A DNA stretch of 64,000 nucleotides from Altererythrobacter xiamenensis (GCF_900177715.1 NZ_FXWG01000003.1:434001-498000); one strand, 5' to 3'. Counted from the stretch's first letter, positions 8,391 through 18,310 are shown. The notes: generated by a model from the letters alone, not told the origin. Numbers and translations are program-made.

Positions 8391-8687
8391 ATGAGCGAAG
8401 AACGTATTACCACCACCGAAAACGCCGATGGCACCACGACGACGACCCGCACCGTGACCACGGGCGAACCTGCATCCGCGAGCCGCGGCAGTGGGGGTAC
8501 CATCCTGCTTGTCCTCGTCCTGTTAGTTGCCGTGGGCGCTGGCATCTGGTTGTTCAGCCAGCAAAGCGGTGCCGAGATCGCCAAGGATAACGCCATTGCC
8601 GGTGCCGCCAATGACGTGGGCGATGCCGCACAGCAGGCAGGCGATGCAGTGCAGGATGTCGCCAACGAGGTGACCGACGGCAATTGA
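8391..8687 (+). CDS. Small single-span membrane protein, probably general-stress induced
   Basis: A 98-aa protein with a threonine-rich N-terminus (residues 1-33), one hydrophobic helix (about 37-57; TILLVLVLLVAVGAGIWLF) and an acidic, alanine-rich tail with repeated DA/AA-x-VGDAAQQAGDAVQDVANEV spacing that could form an amphipathic helix. No enzyme motif is present. The EcfG promoter 30 bases upstream suggests it belongs to the general stress regulon; small proteins with similar helical tails are common among stress-induced envelope proteins. The exact role is unknown. Confidence 0.75.
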   Translation: MSEERITTTENADGTTTTTRTVTTGEPASASRGSGGTILLVLVLLVAVGAGIWLFSQQSGAEIAKDNAIAGAANDVGDAAQQAGDAVQDVANEVTDGN

Positions 8688-8738
8688 CGTCCTGTTAAGG
8701 ATCGGAACGCGCGATAGCGCGCGGCTTGCAGCCGGGTT

Positions 8739-8749
8739 GTAAAGTTTAC
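8739..8749. promoter_or_regulatory. Short palindrome upstream of the sugar transferase
   Basis: GTAAAGTTTAC is a perfect 11-base palindrome, within TTGTAAAGTTTACCGACA, 66 bases before the first gene of the PrsK/PrsR-linked cluster. It may be a regulator site; I did not find a convincing sigma-54 -24/-12 pair in the same gap. Confidence 0.3.
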
Positions 8750-8814
8750 CGACATTTCACCTATCGCTCCTAGAGCGGTCCCCAGATCGATCGATTTGAG
8801 AGACCGCCGGAGCA

Positions 8815-10200
8815 ATGATCCGACTGTTCAAACACTATATTCCGCACGCCGTGCTGCTGCTCGGCCTGCTCGATTTCGGCTTGCTCATGCTGGCTGGCGA
8901 GCTGGCCTGGCAGATCCGCGCTTCGCAGATCGGAATGGATCCCGGCACGTTTACCGAGCGCTGGCCGGCCGTGACGGGTTCGGCACTTGTGGTCTGGCTC
9001 GCCATGATTTCGGTCGGAGTTTACGGGCCATATGCCCTGCGCTCGCTTCGTTATGCGGGGGCACGTTTGCTCGTGGCTATCAGCCTCGCGGTCCTGGCGC
9101 TCGCGCTTGTCGAGTTCGTTCTAAACGACGTTACCTTCTGGCGATCCACGCTTTTCTACACCATGTGCCTGACGATCGCGTTCATGGTCGCCGATCGGCT
9201 TTTCCTGAACAACTTCCTTGGTTCGAGCGCATTTCGCCGACGTATCATGGTTCTTGGTTCGGGCGACCGTGCCCAGCGTATCCGGGAGCTTGGCGACCGG
9301 CCCGAGAGCGGCTTTGCCGTGGTCGCCTATCTCGCGATGAGCGACGGCGAACGCGTGGTCGAGGAGGCGATCCCGCGCGAGGCGATCCACGATCTCGGAC
9401 GTTTCGTCGAAAACCTCGGGGTGAGCGAGGTCATCCTCGCGCTGCAGGAACGGCGCAATGCGCTGCCGCTCAAGGATCTTCTTCGCATGAAGACCAAGGG
9501 CGTCCACGTGAACGACTTCTCGAGCTTTCTCGAACGCGAAACGGGTCGGGTGGATCTCGACACGGTCAATCCCAGCTGGCTCATCTTTTCCGACGGTTTC
9601 TCATCGGGCCGGATGATCTCGAGCGCCGCCAAGCGCATTTTCGATATCGTCGCGAGTTTGATCCTTCTGATGCTCACATTTCCGATCATCCTGCTGTTCG
9701 CGCTAATCGTGAAGCTCGACAGCAAGGGACCGGCCTTTTTCCGCCAGAAGCGGGTCGGGCTCTATGGCCAGACATTCGATCTCATCAAGCTGCGCTCGAT
9801 GCGAACCGATGCGGAGAAGGATGGCGCGAAGTGGGCCGAGGAGAATGATCCACGCGTGACCCGTGTCGGGCGCTTCATCCGCAAGGTTCGCATTGACGAG
9901 CTACCCCAGACCTGGAGCGTGCTGAAAGGCGACATGAGCTTCGTCGGACCGCGTCCCGAAATCCCGCAGTTCGTCGGCGACCTCGAGGAACAGCTCGTTT
10001 TTTATGCTGAGCGCCACATGGTGAAACCCGGTATCACGGGCTGGGCGCAGATCAATTACCCTTACGGTGCGTCGATCGAAGATAGCCGCAAGAAGCTCGA
10101 ATACGATCTCTACTACGCCAAGAACTATACGCCCTTCCTCGACCTCGTAGTCCTGCTCCAGACGGTGCGGGTGATCCTCTGGCCGGAGGGCGCGCGATGA
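8815..10200 (+). CDS. Exopolysaccharide sugar transferase (undecaprenyl-phosphate glycosylphosphotransferase, EpsB/PEP-CTERM type)
   Basis: A 461-aa polyisoprenyl-phosphate sugar-1-phosphate transferase that starts repeat-unit assembly of an exopolysaccharide at the inner membrane. Four or five N-terminal membrane helices (about 1-130) lead into a Rossmann-like domain (about 140-250; [15 protein letters not shown]). The catalytic sugar-transferase domain begins with [17 protein letters not shown] near 275 and includes [33 protein letters not shown] and KPGITGWAQ. The layout matches the transferases found with PEP-CTERM/exosortase systems. It overlaps the prsK start by four bases (ATGA), so the two are translationally coupled. 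Confidence 0.88.
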   Translation: MIRLFKHYIPHAVLLLGLLDFGLLMLAGELAWQIRASQIGMDPGTFTERWPAVTGSALVVWLAMISVGVYGPYALRSLRYAGARLLVAISLAVLALALVEFVLNDVTFWRSTLFYTMCLTIAFMVADRLFLNNFLGSSAFRRRIMVLGSGDRAQRIRELGDRPESGFAVVAYLAMSDGERVVEEAIPREAIHDLGRFVENLGVSEVILALQERRNALPLKDLLRMKTKGVHVNDFSSFLERETGRVDLDTVNPSWLIFSDGFSSGRMISSAAKRIFDIVASLILLMLTFPIILLFALIVKLDSKGPAFFRQKRVGLYGQTFDLIKLRSMRTDAEKDGAKWAEENDPRVTRVGRFIRKVRIDELPQTWSVLKGDMSFVGPRPEIPQFVGDLEEQLVFYAERHMVKPGITGWAQINYPYGASIEDSRKKLEYDLYYAKNYTPFLDLVVLLQTVRVILWPEGAR

Positions 10201-12326
10201 AGGATGCAGCCTGGCATATCCTGCCTGCGTTGAGCTTCATCCTGTATCTTGCGGGCGCGCTGGCCTGCGCCATTTCGGCCTTGTGGATCCTGCGTCGCGG
10301 TGACGCTGCACGGTCGGATCGCTCTGCCGCAATCCCGGCAGTCATGCTGACGGGTTTGTGGTGTGCCTTTGCCGCTGCGTTCGAGCCGCTTTCGCCGCCG
10401 GTCCTCATGCTGGAGGCTGGACGCAACCTCGCCTGGATTTACTTGCTGCTGAAGCTGTTCGGAAACGACGGACGTGACGAGAGCATGGGTGCGGTGAAGC
10501 CGGTCGTATTCTCATTGGCTTTTGTTTCGTTGCTGCAGCCCGTTCTGACTGTCGTGGCCTGGCGTTTCGCCATTACGCCGCAACTGGTAGAACTTACATT
10601 CCAGATTGCCATGCTGCTGCAGATGCTGGTTGCCATCGGCGCGCTGATGCTGCTGCACAACCTCTATGCCGGGGCGGCGGCATCCTCGCGCCAATTGCTG
10701 CGATGGAGCGCGCTCTCGCTCGCTGGTGTCTGGGCCTACGATCTCAATCTCTTCGCCATCGCGTATATGAGCGGCGAGGCACCCGCACTGCTGCTTGCCA
10801 CGCGCGGCGGTGCGGCAATGGTCCTCGCTCTCTCGCTTGCCATCGGTTCAAGCACGGCGTCGGCAGGCCTGCAGTTCAAGCCTTCACGCGCAGTTACATT
10901 CCAGACGCTCTCTCTGCTGGTGATCGGGCTCTATCTCATGGTCATGCTGATCATCGCGCAGTCGCTTCCCATGATCGGCGGCGATTTCGGCCGGATGGCG
11001 CAGGTCGGCTTCCTGATCGCGGCAAGCGTAATCGCGGTGCTCTGGTTGCCGTCCAACCGCGCGCGCAGCTGGCTCCGTGTGACCGCCACCAAGCACCTCT
11101 TCCAGCACCGTTACGACTACCGCAACGAATGGCTGCGCTTCACCCGGACGATCAGCGAGAGCGGGAGCGAGACCGGCGCGGAGGTCAGTTTCCACGAGCG
11201 CGCGGTCAAGGCGATGGCAGACATCACCGATAGCCCGGCGGGCCTGCTGCTCGCACCCAACGAGGAAGCGGTGCTCGAACTGGTCGCACGCTGGCGCTGG
11301 CCCTCCATCGAAGTGCCGGCGGTCGCCGCAACCTACGAACTGGCGGGCCTGCTCGAACAGGAAAGCTTCATTCTCGACCTCGACGTATTGCGCGAGGGCG
11401 GAGAGTTTCGCGGTGAGCGCGAACATGTCCCAGGATGGCTACTCGACGAACCGCGGGCCTGGGCGGTTGTCCCGCTGCTGCACTTCGATCGCCTCGTCGG
11501 AGCGGTTGTTCTGGCGAGACCGCAAGCGGCACGCCGCCTCGATTGGGAAGACTTCGATCTGTTGCGCGTCGTGGGCCAGCAACTCGCTAGCTATCTCGCC
11601 GAACAGTCCGGCCAGCAGGCCTTGATGGAGGCGAGCCGGTTTGACGAGTTCAATCGCCGCATCGCTTTCGTCATGCACGATATCAAGAACCTTGCCAGCC
11701 AGCTCTCGTTGCTCGCGCGCAATGCGGAAAAGCATGCCGAAAATCCCGAGTTTCGGGCTGATATGCTCGTGACGCTACGCAACAGTGCAGACAAGCTCAA
11801 CGCGCTGCTCGCCCGCCTGGGCCGCTATGGCACCGGCAATACCGGCGCGCCCGAGGCGGTGGATATCGGCGCGCTGGCCGAACAGATGGTCGAGCGGTTC
11901 CGGAGCGTGCATCCGATCGTGCTCAACCGGGCTGATAGCTGCCTCGCCATGGCCGACATGGAAGGTCTCGATCAGGCGCTCGTGCACCTCGTCCAGAACG
12001 CGATCGATGCCAGCCCGCAGGATGCACCGGTATTCCTGGAGGCCACCGTCGACGGGCTCAATGCGAGGATCGACGTGATCGACACGGGCGAGGGCATGTC
12101 ACCCGAGTTTATCCGTCGGGGCCTGTTCAAACCCTTCGTCTCATCGAAAGACGGGGGTTTCGGCATCGGAGCATTCGAGGCGCGCGAGATCATTCGCGCC
12201 ATGGGCGGACGGCTCAGCGTCGAATCGCGCGAGGAAATTGGAACGAGGTTCACCGTCTGGCTGCCGCTACACGCGTCAACTGGCCTGACAAGAGATGAAT
12301 GCAATGTGCAAAGCGAGGTTGCGTAA
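10197..12326 (+). CDS. prsK: PEP-CTERM system histidine kinase PrsK
   Basis: A 709-aa membrane histidine kinase. About eight N-terminal hydrophobic helices (residues 1-290) are followed by a GAF-like domain (about 320-475), a dimerisation helix whose MHDIKN places the phospho-accepting histidine at 494, and a HATPase domain (NAIDAS, DTGEGM, GGFGIGAFEAREI). The motifs and domain order match the XrtA/PEP-CTERM-system kinase PrsK. Its stop overlaps the prsR start in TAATG, so kinase and response regulator are made together. The signal sensed is unknown. Confidence 0.88.
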   Translation: MKDAAWHILPALSFILYLAGALACAISALWILRRGDAARSDRSAAIPAVMLTGLWCAFAAAFEPLSPPVLMLEAGRNLAWIYLLLKLFGNDGRDESMGAVKPVVFSLAFVSLLQPVLTVVAWRFAITPQLVELTFQIAMLLQMLVAIGALMLLHNLYAGAAASSRQLLRWSALSLAGVWAYDLNLFAIAYMSGEAPALLLATRGGAAMVLALSLAIGSSTASAGLQFKPSRAVTFQTLSLLVIGLYLMVMLIIAQSLPMIGGDFGRMAQVGFLIAASVIAVLWLPSNRARSWLRVTATKHLFQHRYDYRNEWLRFTRTISESGSETGAEVSFHERAVKAMADITDSPAGLLLAPNEEAVLELVARWRWPSIEVPAVAATYELAGLLEQESFILDLDVLREGGEFRGEREHVPGWLLDEPRAWAVVPLLHFDRLVGAVVLARPQAARRLDWEDFDLLRVVGQQLASYLAEQSGQQALMEASRFDEFNRRIAFVMHDIKNLASQLSLLARNAEKHAENPEFRADMLVTLRNSADKLNALLARLGRYGTGNTGAPEAVDIGALAEQMVERFRSVHPIVLNRADSCLAMADMEGLDQALVHLVQNAIDASPQDAPVFLEATVDGLNARIDVIDTGEGMSPEFIRRGLFKPFVSSKDGGFGIGAFEAREIIRAMGGRLSVESREEIGTRFTVWLPLHASTGLTRDECNVQSEVA

Positions 12327-13690
12327 TGGCTGAGAAAAAACCGATCCTGCTGGTGGTCGAAGATGACGAAGGTCTCCAGGCGCAGCTCAAATGGGCCTAT
12401 GACGATTTCGAAGTCGTCCCTGCACTAGATCGTGAGAGCGCAATTGCCGCTCTGCGTCAGCTGGAACCCTCTGTGGTCACGCTCGACCTCGGTCTGCCAC
12501 CTGATCCCGATGGTACGAGCGAAGGCTTCGCCGTGCTCGATGCGATCATGGAACTGAAGCCTGACACCAAGGTGATCGTTGCTTCGGGACACGGCGCCCG
12601 CGAAAGCGCGCTGAAAGCGATCGAGAACGGCGCTTATGATTTCTACCAGAAGCCTGTCGATATCGAGGCGCTCGGTCTGATCGTTCGACGCGCTTTCAAC
12701 CTGCACGAGATCGAGGACGAGAACCGCCGGCTGAGCGAGCGTGTGGGCGAGGACAAAACCGTGCTCGGCAGTCTCATCACAGGCGCGCCGGAAATGGCCA
12801 AGGTCGCGCGCACGATCGAGCGCGTCGCCGATACGAATGTCTCGGTCATGCTGCTCGGCGCAAGCGGTACCGGCAAGGAGCTACTCGCGCGCGGACTGCA
12901 CGATGCCAGTGATCGCCGTGACAAGCCTTTCGTTGCGATCAACTGCGCTGCGATCCCTGAAAATCTGCTCGAAAGCGAGCTATTCGGGCACGAGAAGGGT
13001 GCCTTCACCGGTGCGGTGAAGACGACCGAGGGCAAGATCGAAAGCGCCAATGGCGGTACGCTCTTCCTCGACGAGGTCGGCGATATTCCCCTCGCGCTTC
13101 AGGTAAAGCTGCTGCGGTTTTTGCAGGAACGCACGATCGAGCGGATCGGCGGGCGCAAGGAGATCGCAGTCGATACGCGCATCGTCTGCGCGACCCACCA
13201 GGACCTCGAAGCGATGACCGCCGACGGGCGTTTCCGCGAAGACCTCTACTACCGGCTTGCCGAAATCGTGGTGAAGATTCCCTCGCTAGAAGAACGGCCC
13301 GGCGACGCAGTTCTGCTGGCCAAGGCTTTCCTCAAGCGCTTTGCCGAGGAGATGAATCCGCAGGTCACTGGCTTTGGTCCCGATGCGCTTGCCGCGATCG
13401 ACGACTGGAAATGGCCGGGCAATGTGCGCGAGCTCGAAAACCGGGTGAAACGGGCAGTGATCATGGCCGAAGGCAAGCTGGTCGGTGCGGGCGATCTCGA
13501 CCTGCAGGAAAACGGCGAGGATCGCGACGACGTGCTCAATCTCAAGAGTGCGCGCGAACAGTCCGACCGGCTCGTCATCCGTCACGCATTGGCGCGCAGC
13601 GAAGGCAATATCTCGAATACGGCCAAGCTGCTCGGGATCAGTCGCCCGACGCTCTACGATCTCCTCAAGCAGTATGATCTCAGCGCGTGA
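12326..13690 (+). CDS. prsR: PEP-CTERM system sigma-54-dependent response regulator PrsR
   Basis: A 454-aa NtrC-class activator. The receiver domain carries the phospho-aspartate at 54 (TLDLGLPPD), the AAA+ domain has Walker A GASGTGKE (from 178) and the sigma-54 contact loop GAFTGA (225-230), and a Fis-type helix-turn-helix closes the protein (NISNTAKLLGISRPTLYDLL). It should activate RpoN-dependent promoters of exopolysaccharide and PEP-CTERM genes when phosphorylated by PrsK. I chose the ATG at 12326 over one 27 bases upstream because it begins directly with the receiver fold and overlaps the prsK stop. Confidence 0.9.
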   Translation: MAEKKPILLVVEDDEGLQAQLKWAYDDFEVVPALDRESAIAALRQLEPSVVTLDLGLPPDPDGTSEGFAVLDAIMELKPDTKVIVASGHGARESALKAIENGAYDFYQKPVDIEALGLIVRRAFNLHEIEDENRRLSERVGEDKTVLGSLITGAPEMAKVARTIERVADTNVSVMLLGASGTGKELLARGLHDASDRRDKPFVAINCAAIPENLLESELFGHEKGAFTGAVKTTEGKIESANGGTLFLDEVGDIPLALQVKLLRFLQERTIERIGGRKEIAVDTRIVCATHQDLEAMTADGRFREDLYYRLAEIVVKIPSLEERPGDAVLLAKAFLKRFAEEMNPQVTGFGPDALAAIDDWKWPGNVRELENRVKRAVIMAEGKLVGAGDLDLQENGEDRDDVLNLKSAREQSDRLVIRHALARSEGNISNTAKLLGISRPTLYDLLKQYDLSA

Positions 13691-15353
13691 TCGCCCTTTA
13701 GGCGCGGTCACAGCGGCGCTCTTGCTGGCCTGTCTGCCGGTCCTTTCGGCGTGCACGGAGGAAGGCGCGCTTCCGGAAGATCCACTCGAGCGCGCAGAAA
13801 ATGCGCTGCAATCGGGCGATGGCATTGCTGCCGAGGCAGATTTGCGCCGCGCAATGGATGCCGGCGTTGCGCGAGCAAGGGTCGCCGCGCTTATGGGTGA
13901 GGCACAGCTCGCTCAAGGAAATCTGGCCGAAGCGCGCATATGGCTGGAGCCGGGCGAGTTCGCACCTCAAATGCGGGCAAAAGGCTTCCATCTTCTGGGC
14001 CAACTCGAGGTACTAAGCGGAAATCTTGCTGCGGCGGGTGCGGCATATGACCGCGCCTTGGCCGAAGATCCTGACAATCCGGAATTGTGGGTCGATATTG
14101 GCCGCCTGCGCTATCGTGGCGGTGAACAGCTTCAGGCGATCGAGGCAGCGGAGCGGGCCGTCGCTCTTGGCCCTGCCAATGCCGCCGCGCTGCATTTTCG
14201 CGGTCAGCTCTTGCGCGATTCTCATGGAATGGCTGCAGCGCTGCCATGGTTTGAAGCGGCGCTGAAGCAAGATCCCGGCAATCCCGCGGTGCTCGCAGAT
14301 TACGCAGCAACGCTCGGCGAACTGGGACGGGCGAAGGAGATGCTTGCTGCGGTCAGGCATCTTGCCGAGGTCGATCCAGACAATCCGCAGGTGCATTTCC
14401 TGCAGGCAGTATTGGCGGCGCGTGGCGGTAAGCCGGTACTCGCCCGTGCGCTGCTGCAACGCAGCGGCAATCTCGAGCGGCAGGTGCCTGCTGCGATGCT
14501 GCTCTCGGCGCTGATCGACATGCAGAATGCCAATCACGCCAGCGCCGCGCAGCAACTCGCGCGACTGGCTGAAAGACAGCCGGACAATCACCGCGTCCAG
14601 GCTTTACTGGCGCGGGCGCTTCTCCTCGGACGCAGCGAGAACGAATTGATTTATCGCTATGCGGACCGCGCAACGCGACCTGGCGCATCCCCCTATCTGA
14701 TGACCCTCGTCGGCCGGGCTCATGAGGGCAAAGGCAATCGTGGGGCCGCCGCGCCATTTCTGGATGCAGCGGCGAAACCGCTACCAGCTGGTCTGGTACC
14801 GATCGAGGTTGCTGAGGATTATTCGCCTTCAGGGGGCCGTGAGGATGCAAGCGGAGCGGAGATCTTCGCCAGCATTCGGGCGGACATCGGTTCCGATCGA
14901 AGCTCCGCGGCGGTGCGCAAGTCGCGCGAGTTGTTGCAGCGCTATGCGGGGAGCGCCGACGCGCTCAGCCTGGCTGGCGATGCTGCATTCGCCGGCGGCG
15001 ATGTTCAAGGCGCAATCGAAAGATACGAGGCATCTGCGGCGGTGCGCAGACCTTGGCCGCTCACCAAGCGGATGATCATGGCCTATCGCGAAGCCGGGCA
15101 GGGAGACGAGGCGAACGCGTTGCTCTATTCCCACCTGAAAGGCGAGCCGGGCAATGCCGAGGCAGCCGGAATGGCTGCTGCTGCGCTCGCGGATATGCGG
15201 CGCTGGTCCGAGGCGGCAAGCATGCTCCATCACGCGCTGGCCCACGGCGGAGGCCGCGATACGCACCTCTTGGCACTTCGTGCCCGCATTGCGGACGCGC
15301 AGGCGGGCGAGGAGAGTTTGACTCGTAGCTCCAGCGAACTCGCCCGGCGCTGA
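13674..15353 (+). CDS. TPR-repeat lipoprotein of the PrsK/PrsR cluster
   Basis: A 559-aa lipoprotein. The signal sequence ends in the lipobox LSAC with the lipidated cysteine at 27, and the rest consists of tetratricopeptide-like helical repeats (for example LAAAGAAYDRALAEDPDNPELWVDIGRL). It starts inside the last 17 bases of prsR, so it is translationally coupled. PEP-CTERM clusters usually include the TPR lipoprotein PrsT of roughly 900 residues; this is much shorter, so it may be a reduced analogue and not a true PrsT. I took ATG 13674 because the longer frame upstream overlaps prsR and lacks a signal peptide. Confidence 0.78.
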   Translation: MISARDRPLGAVTAALLLACLPVLSACTEEGALPEDPLERAENALQSGDGIAAEADLRRAMDAGVARARVAALMGEAQLAQGNLAEARIWLEPGEFAPQMRAKGFHLLGQLEVLSGNLAAAGAAYDRALAEDPDNPELWVDIGRLRYRGGEQLQAIEAAERAVALGPANAAALHFRGQLLRDSHGMAAALPWFEAALKQDPGNPAVLADYAATLGELGRAKEMLAAVRHLAEVDPDNPQVHFLQAVLAARGGKPVLARALLQRSGNLERQVPAAMLLSALIDMQNANHASAAQQLARLAERQPDNHRVQALLARALLLGRSENELIYRYADRATRPGASPYLMTLVGRAHEGKGNRGAAAPFLDAAAKPLPAGLVPIEVAEDYSPSGGREDASGAEIFASIRADIGSDRSSAAVRKSRELLQRYAGSADALSLAGDAAFAGGDVQGAIERYEASAAVRRPWPLTKRMIMAYREAGQGDEANALLYSHLKGEPGNAEAAGMAAAALADMRRWSEAASMLHHALAHGGGRDTHLLALRARIADAQAGEESLTRSSSELARR

Positions 15354-15371
15354 TCGTTAGCTTCGATTGCG

Positions 15372-16379
15372 TTGGCTCTCGACAGCGCAACTTTCCAAGG
15401 GCAGTGGCGGCTGATGTTGCGCAAACCAGCCTTTCTCAATGACCCGATGATCCTGGTCCTGCTGGCGGCGACTTTGCTTGCACTGGTTCTGCCAGCGAAG
15501 GGGGAGGGCGCCGATATCGCGCGCAGCATATCGAGCGCGGGCATATTCCTGCTGTTTTTAGTCAATGGAATGCGAATCGCGCGCGGCGAAATTGCGCGTG
15601 CTTTCGTCAATTGGCGCTTTTTCCTGCCGCTGTTCCTCTGGGTGTTCGGAGCGATGGCGTTGCTAGGCCTCGGCGCATCGCATCTCGCGCAGGGCTTTCT
15701 GCCGCCTCTGGTGGCGCTCGGCTTCCTATACCTCGGCACGCTGCCATCGACGATCCAGTCGGCGATTTCCTACACCACGCTCGCCAATGGCAATATCGCA
15801 CTTTCCGTGGTCGGAGCCGCGCTCATCAACATTGCCGGAGTTTTCGTGACCGCGCCGCTTTTCGCGCTGTTGGCAGGCAGCGAGGCGGCGGAGATCGGCA
15901 ATGACGTAATCGTCAGGATCGGGATGATCCTCGTGCTGCCGTTTCTGATCGGGCAGGCGGTGCAGGGCTGGACACGCGATTGGGTGATTGCCCGCAAGGC
16001 AAGGATCGTCTGGCTCGACCGTATCGTGATCGGAATCGCGGTATTCGTCGCGTTTTCGGGTGCGGTCGAACAGGGACTTCTGACGATGTTCGATCCGTTG
16101 AGCGGTGTCGTGCTCCTAGGTCTCGTCTGCGCATTTCTGCTGTTGGCCAATCTGGGCGCCTGGTGGGCCAGTGCCTTGCTGGGTTACACCCATACAGACC
16201 GGACAGCATTCCTGTTCGCCGGCGCGCAGAAGAGCGTCGCTATTGGCGCGCCGCTCGCAGCGATATTGTTCGCGCCCGAGGTGGCCGGCTTCGTTATTGC
16301 GCCGCTGATTCTCTACCACTTCCTGCAGCTCGTGATTGCTGCACCGATTGCTAGTCGGTTGGCGCACTCTGCAGATTGA
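15372..16379 (+). CDS. Bile acid:sodium symporter-like permease (SBF-like, YfeH/RCH type)
   Basis: A 335-aa integral membrane protein with about ten helices. The conserved substrate and sodium-site loop reads LPSTIQSAISYTTLANGN (around residues 125-142) and a second crossover region has AGAQKSVAIGAPLA near 280. These mark the SBF-like branch of the bile acid:Na+ symporter superfamily; the substrate is unknown. An alternative start 14 codons later (MLRKPAFLND) matches the usual N-terminus of the family better. Its 3' end overlaps the convergent DUF475 gene by 29 bases. Confidence 0.82.
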   Translation: MALDSATFQGQWRLMLRKPAFLNDPMILVLLAATLLALVLPAKGEGADIARSISSAGIFLLFLVNGMRIARGEIARAFVNWRFFLPLFLWVFGAMALLGLGASHLAQGFLPPLVALGFLYLGTLPSTIQSAISYTTLANGNIALSVVGAALINIAGVFVTAPLFALLAGSEAAEIGNDVIVRIGMILVLPFLIGQAVQGWTRDWVIARKARIVWLDRIVIGIAVFVAFSGAVEQGLLTMFDPLSGVVLLGLVCAFLLLANLGAWWASALLGYTHTDRTAFLFAGAQKSVAIGAPLAAILFAPEVAGFVIAPLILYHFLQLVIAAPIASRLAHSAD

Positions 16380-17430
16380 CCCTCTCGGCTCCCTCGCGGC
16401 GGTTGTGCCGCACCGACCACCAGAAGCTGAGGCCGATCAGCACCGCGCCGATAAGTCCCGTGATGGTTTCCGGGATATGCCAGCGCGCCGACAAGAGCAT
16501 GATCACGCCGAGCACGATGATTGCCCAGAAGGCACCGTGTTCGAGATAGCGATATTGGGCTAGGGTGCCGGTGCGAACGAGGTGGATCGTCATCGAGCGC
16601 ACGAACATTGCACCGACCGATAGGCCGAGGGCGATAATGATCATGTTGTTCGAAAGCGCGAAGGCACCGATAACTCCATCGAAGCTGAAAGACGCGTCGA
16701 GCACTTCGAGATAGAGAAACCCGCCTAGGCCGGACTTCACGATCTCTCCGGCCGCTTTCTTGCGCGCTTCGCGCTCCTCGATGATTGCCCCGATTGCATG
16801 CACACTGATGAAGGTGACAAGACCGAGGATAGCAGCTGTCAGGAATGTCACGACATCCGCCTCTGGCAACGCTGTCGAAACGCCATAAACGAGCAGTAGA
16901 ACCAGTCCGATCTCTACCGCGGGCACGCTGGAGAACTTGGAGATCCAGCGCTCTACGGCATGGATCCAGTGTACTTCCTTCTCTTCTTCGAAGAAGAAAG
17001 TGAGGCCGACCATCGCCAGGAATGCTCCGCCGAAGCCCGCGATGCCGACATGCGCGCTGGAGACAATCTCTTCGTAGCGCACAGGGTCGTTCAAGGAGAG
17101 ATTGATCGCCTCAACCGGCCCGAGACCCGCTGCAATCGCGACAATGGCGATCGGGAAGATGATCCGCATGCCGAATACGGCGATCAGGATACCCCAGGTA
17201 AGGAAGCGTTGCTGCCACACCGGGTCCATCTCTCGCAGCACGGTCGCATTCACGACAGCATTGTCGAAGCTCAGCGATACTTCGAGGATCGAGAGGACAA
17301 TGACGATCCATAATATGCCGAGCGTTGCCGTCAGCGACCCCGTGCTGGCCCAGCCATACCAGGCGGCCAGCCCAAAGCAGATCGCGGTGAAGATGAGCGA
17401 GAATGTGTAATAGCGCAGCAGCGTTTGCAT
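16351..17430 (-). CDS. DUF475/TerC-related integral membrane protein
   Basis: A 359-aa protein with about nine membrane helices. LEVSLSFDNAVVNATVL near the N-terminus and LEVLDASFSFDGVIGAFALSNN in the second half carry the paired acidic (E/D...FDNA/FDGV) motifs of the TerC/DUF475 superfamily, thought to bind or move metal ions. I chose the ATG at 17430 because the upstream extension runs into panB and is not hydrophobic. It starts 7 bases after the panB stop, so they form an operon. A metal-homeostasis role is inference. Confidence 0.85.
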   Translation of the reverse strand: MQTLLRYYTFSLIFTAICFGLAAWYGWASTGSLTATLGILWIVIVLSILEVSLSFDNAVVNATVLREMDPVWQQRFLTWGILIAVFGMRIIFPIAIVAIAAGLGPVEAINLSLNDPVRYEEIVSSAHVGIAGFGGAFLAMVGLTFFFEEEKEVHWIHAVERWISKFSSVPAVEIGLVLLLVYGVSTALPEADVVTFLTAAILGLVTFISVHAIGAIIEEREARKKAAGEIVKSGLGGFLYLEVLDASFSFDGVIGAFALSNNMIIIALGLSVGAMFVRSMTIHLVRTGTLAQYRYLEHGAFWAIIVLGVIMLLSARWHIPETITGLIGAVLIGLSFWWSVRHNRREGAERVNLQSAPTD

Positions 17431-17437
17431 GGGCTGC

Positions 17438-18310
17438 TTAATCCTTGGGCTGGTAAGTTTGTTCCTCGCTGGGGAAGCTGCGCGCGCGCACCTCCTCGGC
17501 ATAGGTCGCGACGGTCTTCTCGATAATGCTCGCGATATCCTCGTATTGCTTCACGAAGCGAGGGACGCGGTCGAACATGCCGAGCATATCGTCCGTGACG
17601 AGGACCTGGCCATCGCATTGGGCCGAAGCACCGATCCCGATGGTCGGACAAGAGACTGCCTTGGTGGCTTCGATCGCGATCGGCTCCACCACGCCTTCGA
17701 TGACGATGGCAAAAGCCCCTGCATCGTCGAGCGCCTTGGCATCGCTTACGATCTTCTCTGCCTCGCTATCGCTGCGGCCGCGTGCGGCATATCCGCCCAG
17801 CACATTCACTGCCTGTGGCGTAAGGCCGACGTGGCCCATGACGGGGATGCCACGCTGGTTGAGGAAGGCGACCGTCTCGGCCATTGCCTCTCCGCCTTCG
17901 AGTTTCACCGCCGCTGCGCCTGATTGCTTGAGCAGAAAGGAAGCGCTTTCGAACGCTTGCTCTTTGGAGGCTTCGTACGATCCGAAAGGCATGTCGACGA
18001 CGACGACCGAGTGGTACGAGCCGCGCACGACGGCCGCGGCGTGATTGGCCATCATTTCGAGCGTTACGGGGACGGTCGATTCGAGGCCGTAGATAACTTG
18101 CGCGAGAGAATCCCCCACCAGCAGGATGTCGCAATGCGCATCGAGCAGTTGTGCCTGCCTAGCAGTGTAAGCCGTGAGCATCACGATCGGCTCTTCGGTC
18201 ACGCCGTCTTTCTTGCGCGCGCGAATGCGTGGGACTGTCAGGCGCCGCATCGGCTGCGGGGTCGGATGCGCGCGGCTGGTCGAAGTATCGAGTTTGAAGG
18301 TCGTGGACAT
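17438..18310 (-). CDS. panB: 3-methyl-2-oxobutanoate hydroxymethyltransferase
   Basis: A 290-aa enzyme that adds a hydroxymethyl group from methylene-tetrahydrofolate to ketoisovalerate, giving ketopantoate in pantothenate and CoA synthesis. Family motifs visible are [40 protein letters not shown] and [11 protein letters not shown], and CPTIGIGA near the C-terminus. The ATG at 18310 follows AGAAGG; the upstream ATG in frame gives an unconserved proline-rich extension. Ketoisovalerate comes from the valine pathway whose ilvBNC genes lie at 50.8-54.1 kb. The next gene on this strand is the DUF475 protein. Confidence 0.94.
   Translation of the reverse strand: MSTTFKLDTSTSRAHPTPQPMRRLTVPRIRARKKDGVTEEPIVMLTAYTARQAQLLDAHCDILLVGDSLAQVIYGLESTVPVTLEMMANHAAAVVRGSYHSVVVVDMPFGSYEASKEQAFESASFLLKQSGAAAVKLEGGEAMAETVAFLNQRGIPVMGHVGLTPQAVNVLGGYAARGRSDSEAEKIVSDAKALDDAGAFAIVIEGVVEPIAIEATKAVSCPTIGIGASAQCDGQVLVTDDMLGMFDRVPRFVKQYEDIASIIEKTVATYAEEVRARSFPSEEQTYQPKD

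Noticed and set aside
13485..13673. Longer start for the TPR lipoprotein
   Set aside because: The extension lies wholly inside prsR in another frame, has shadow-like composition and would bury the signal peptide.
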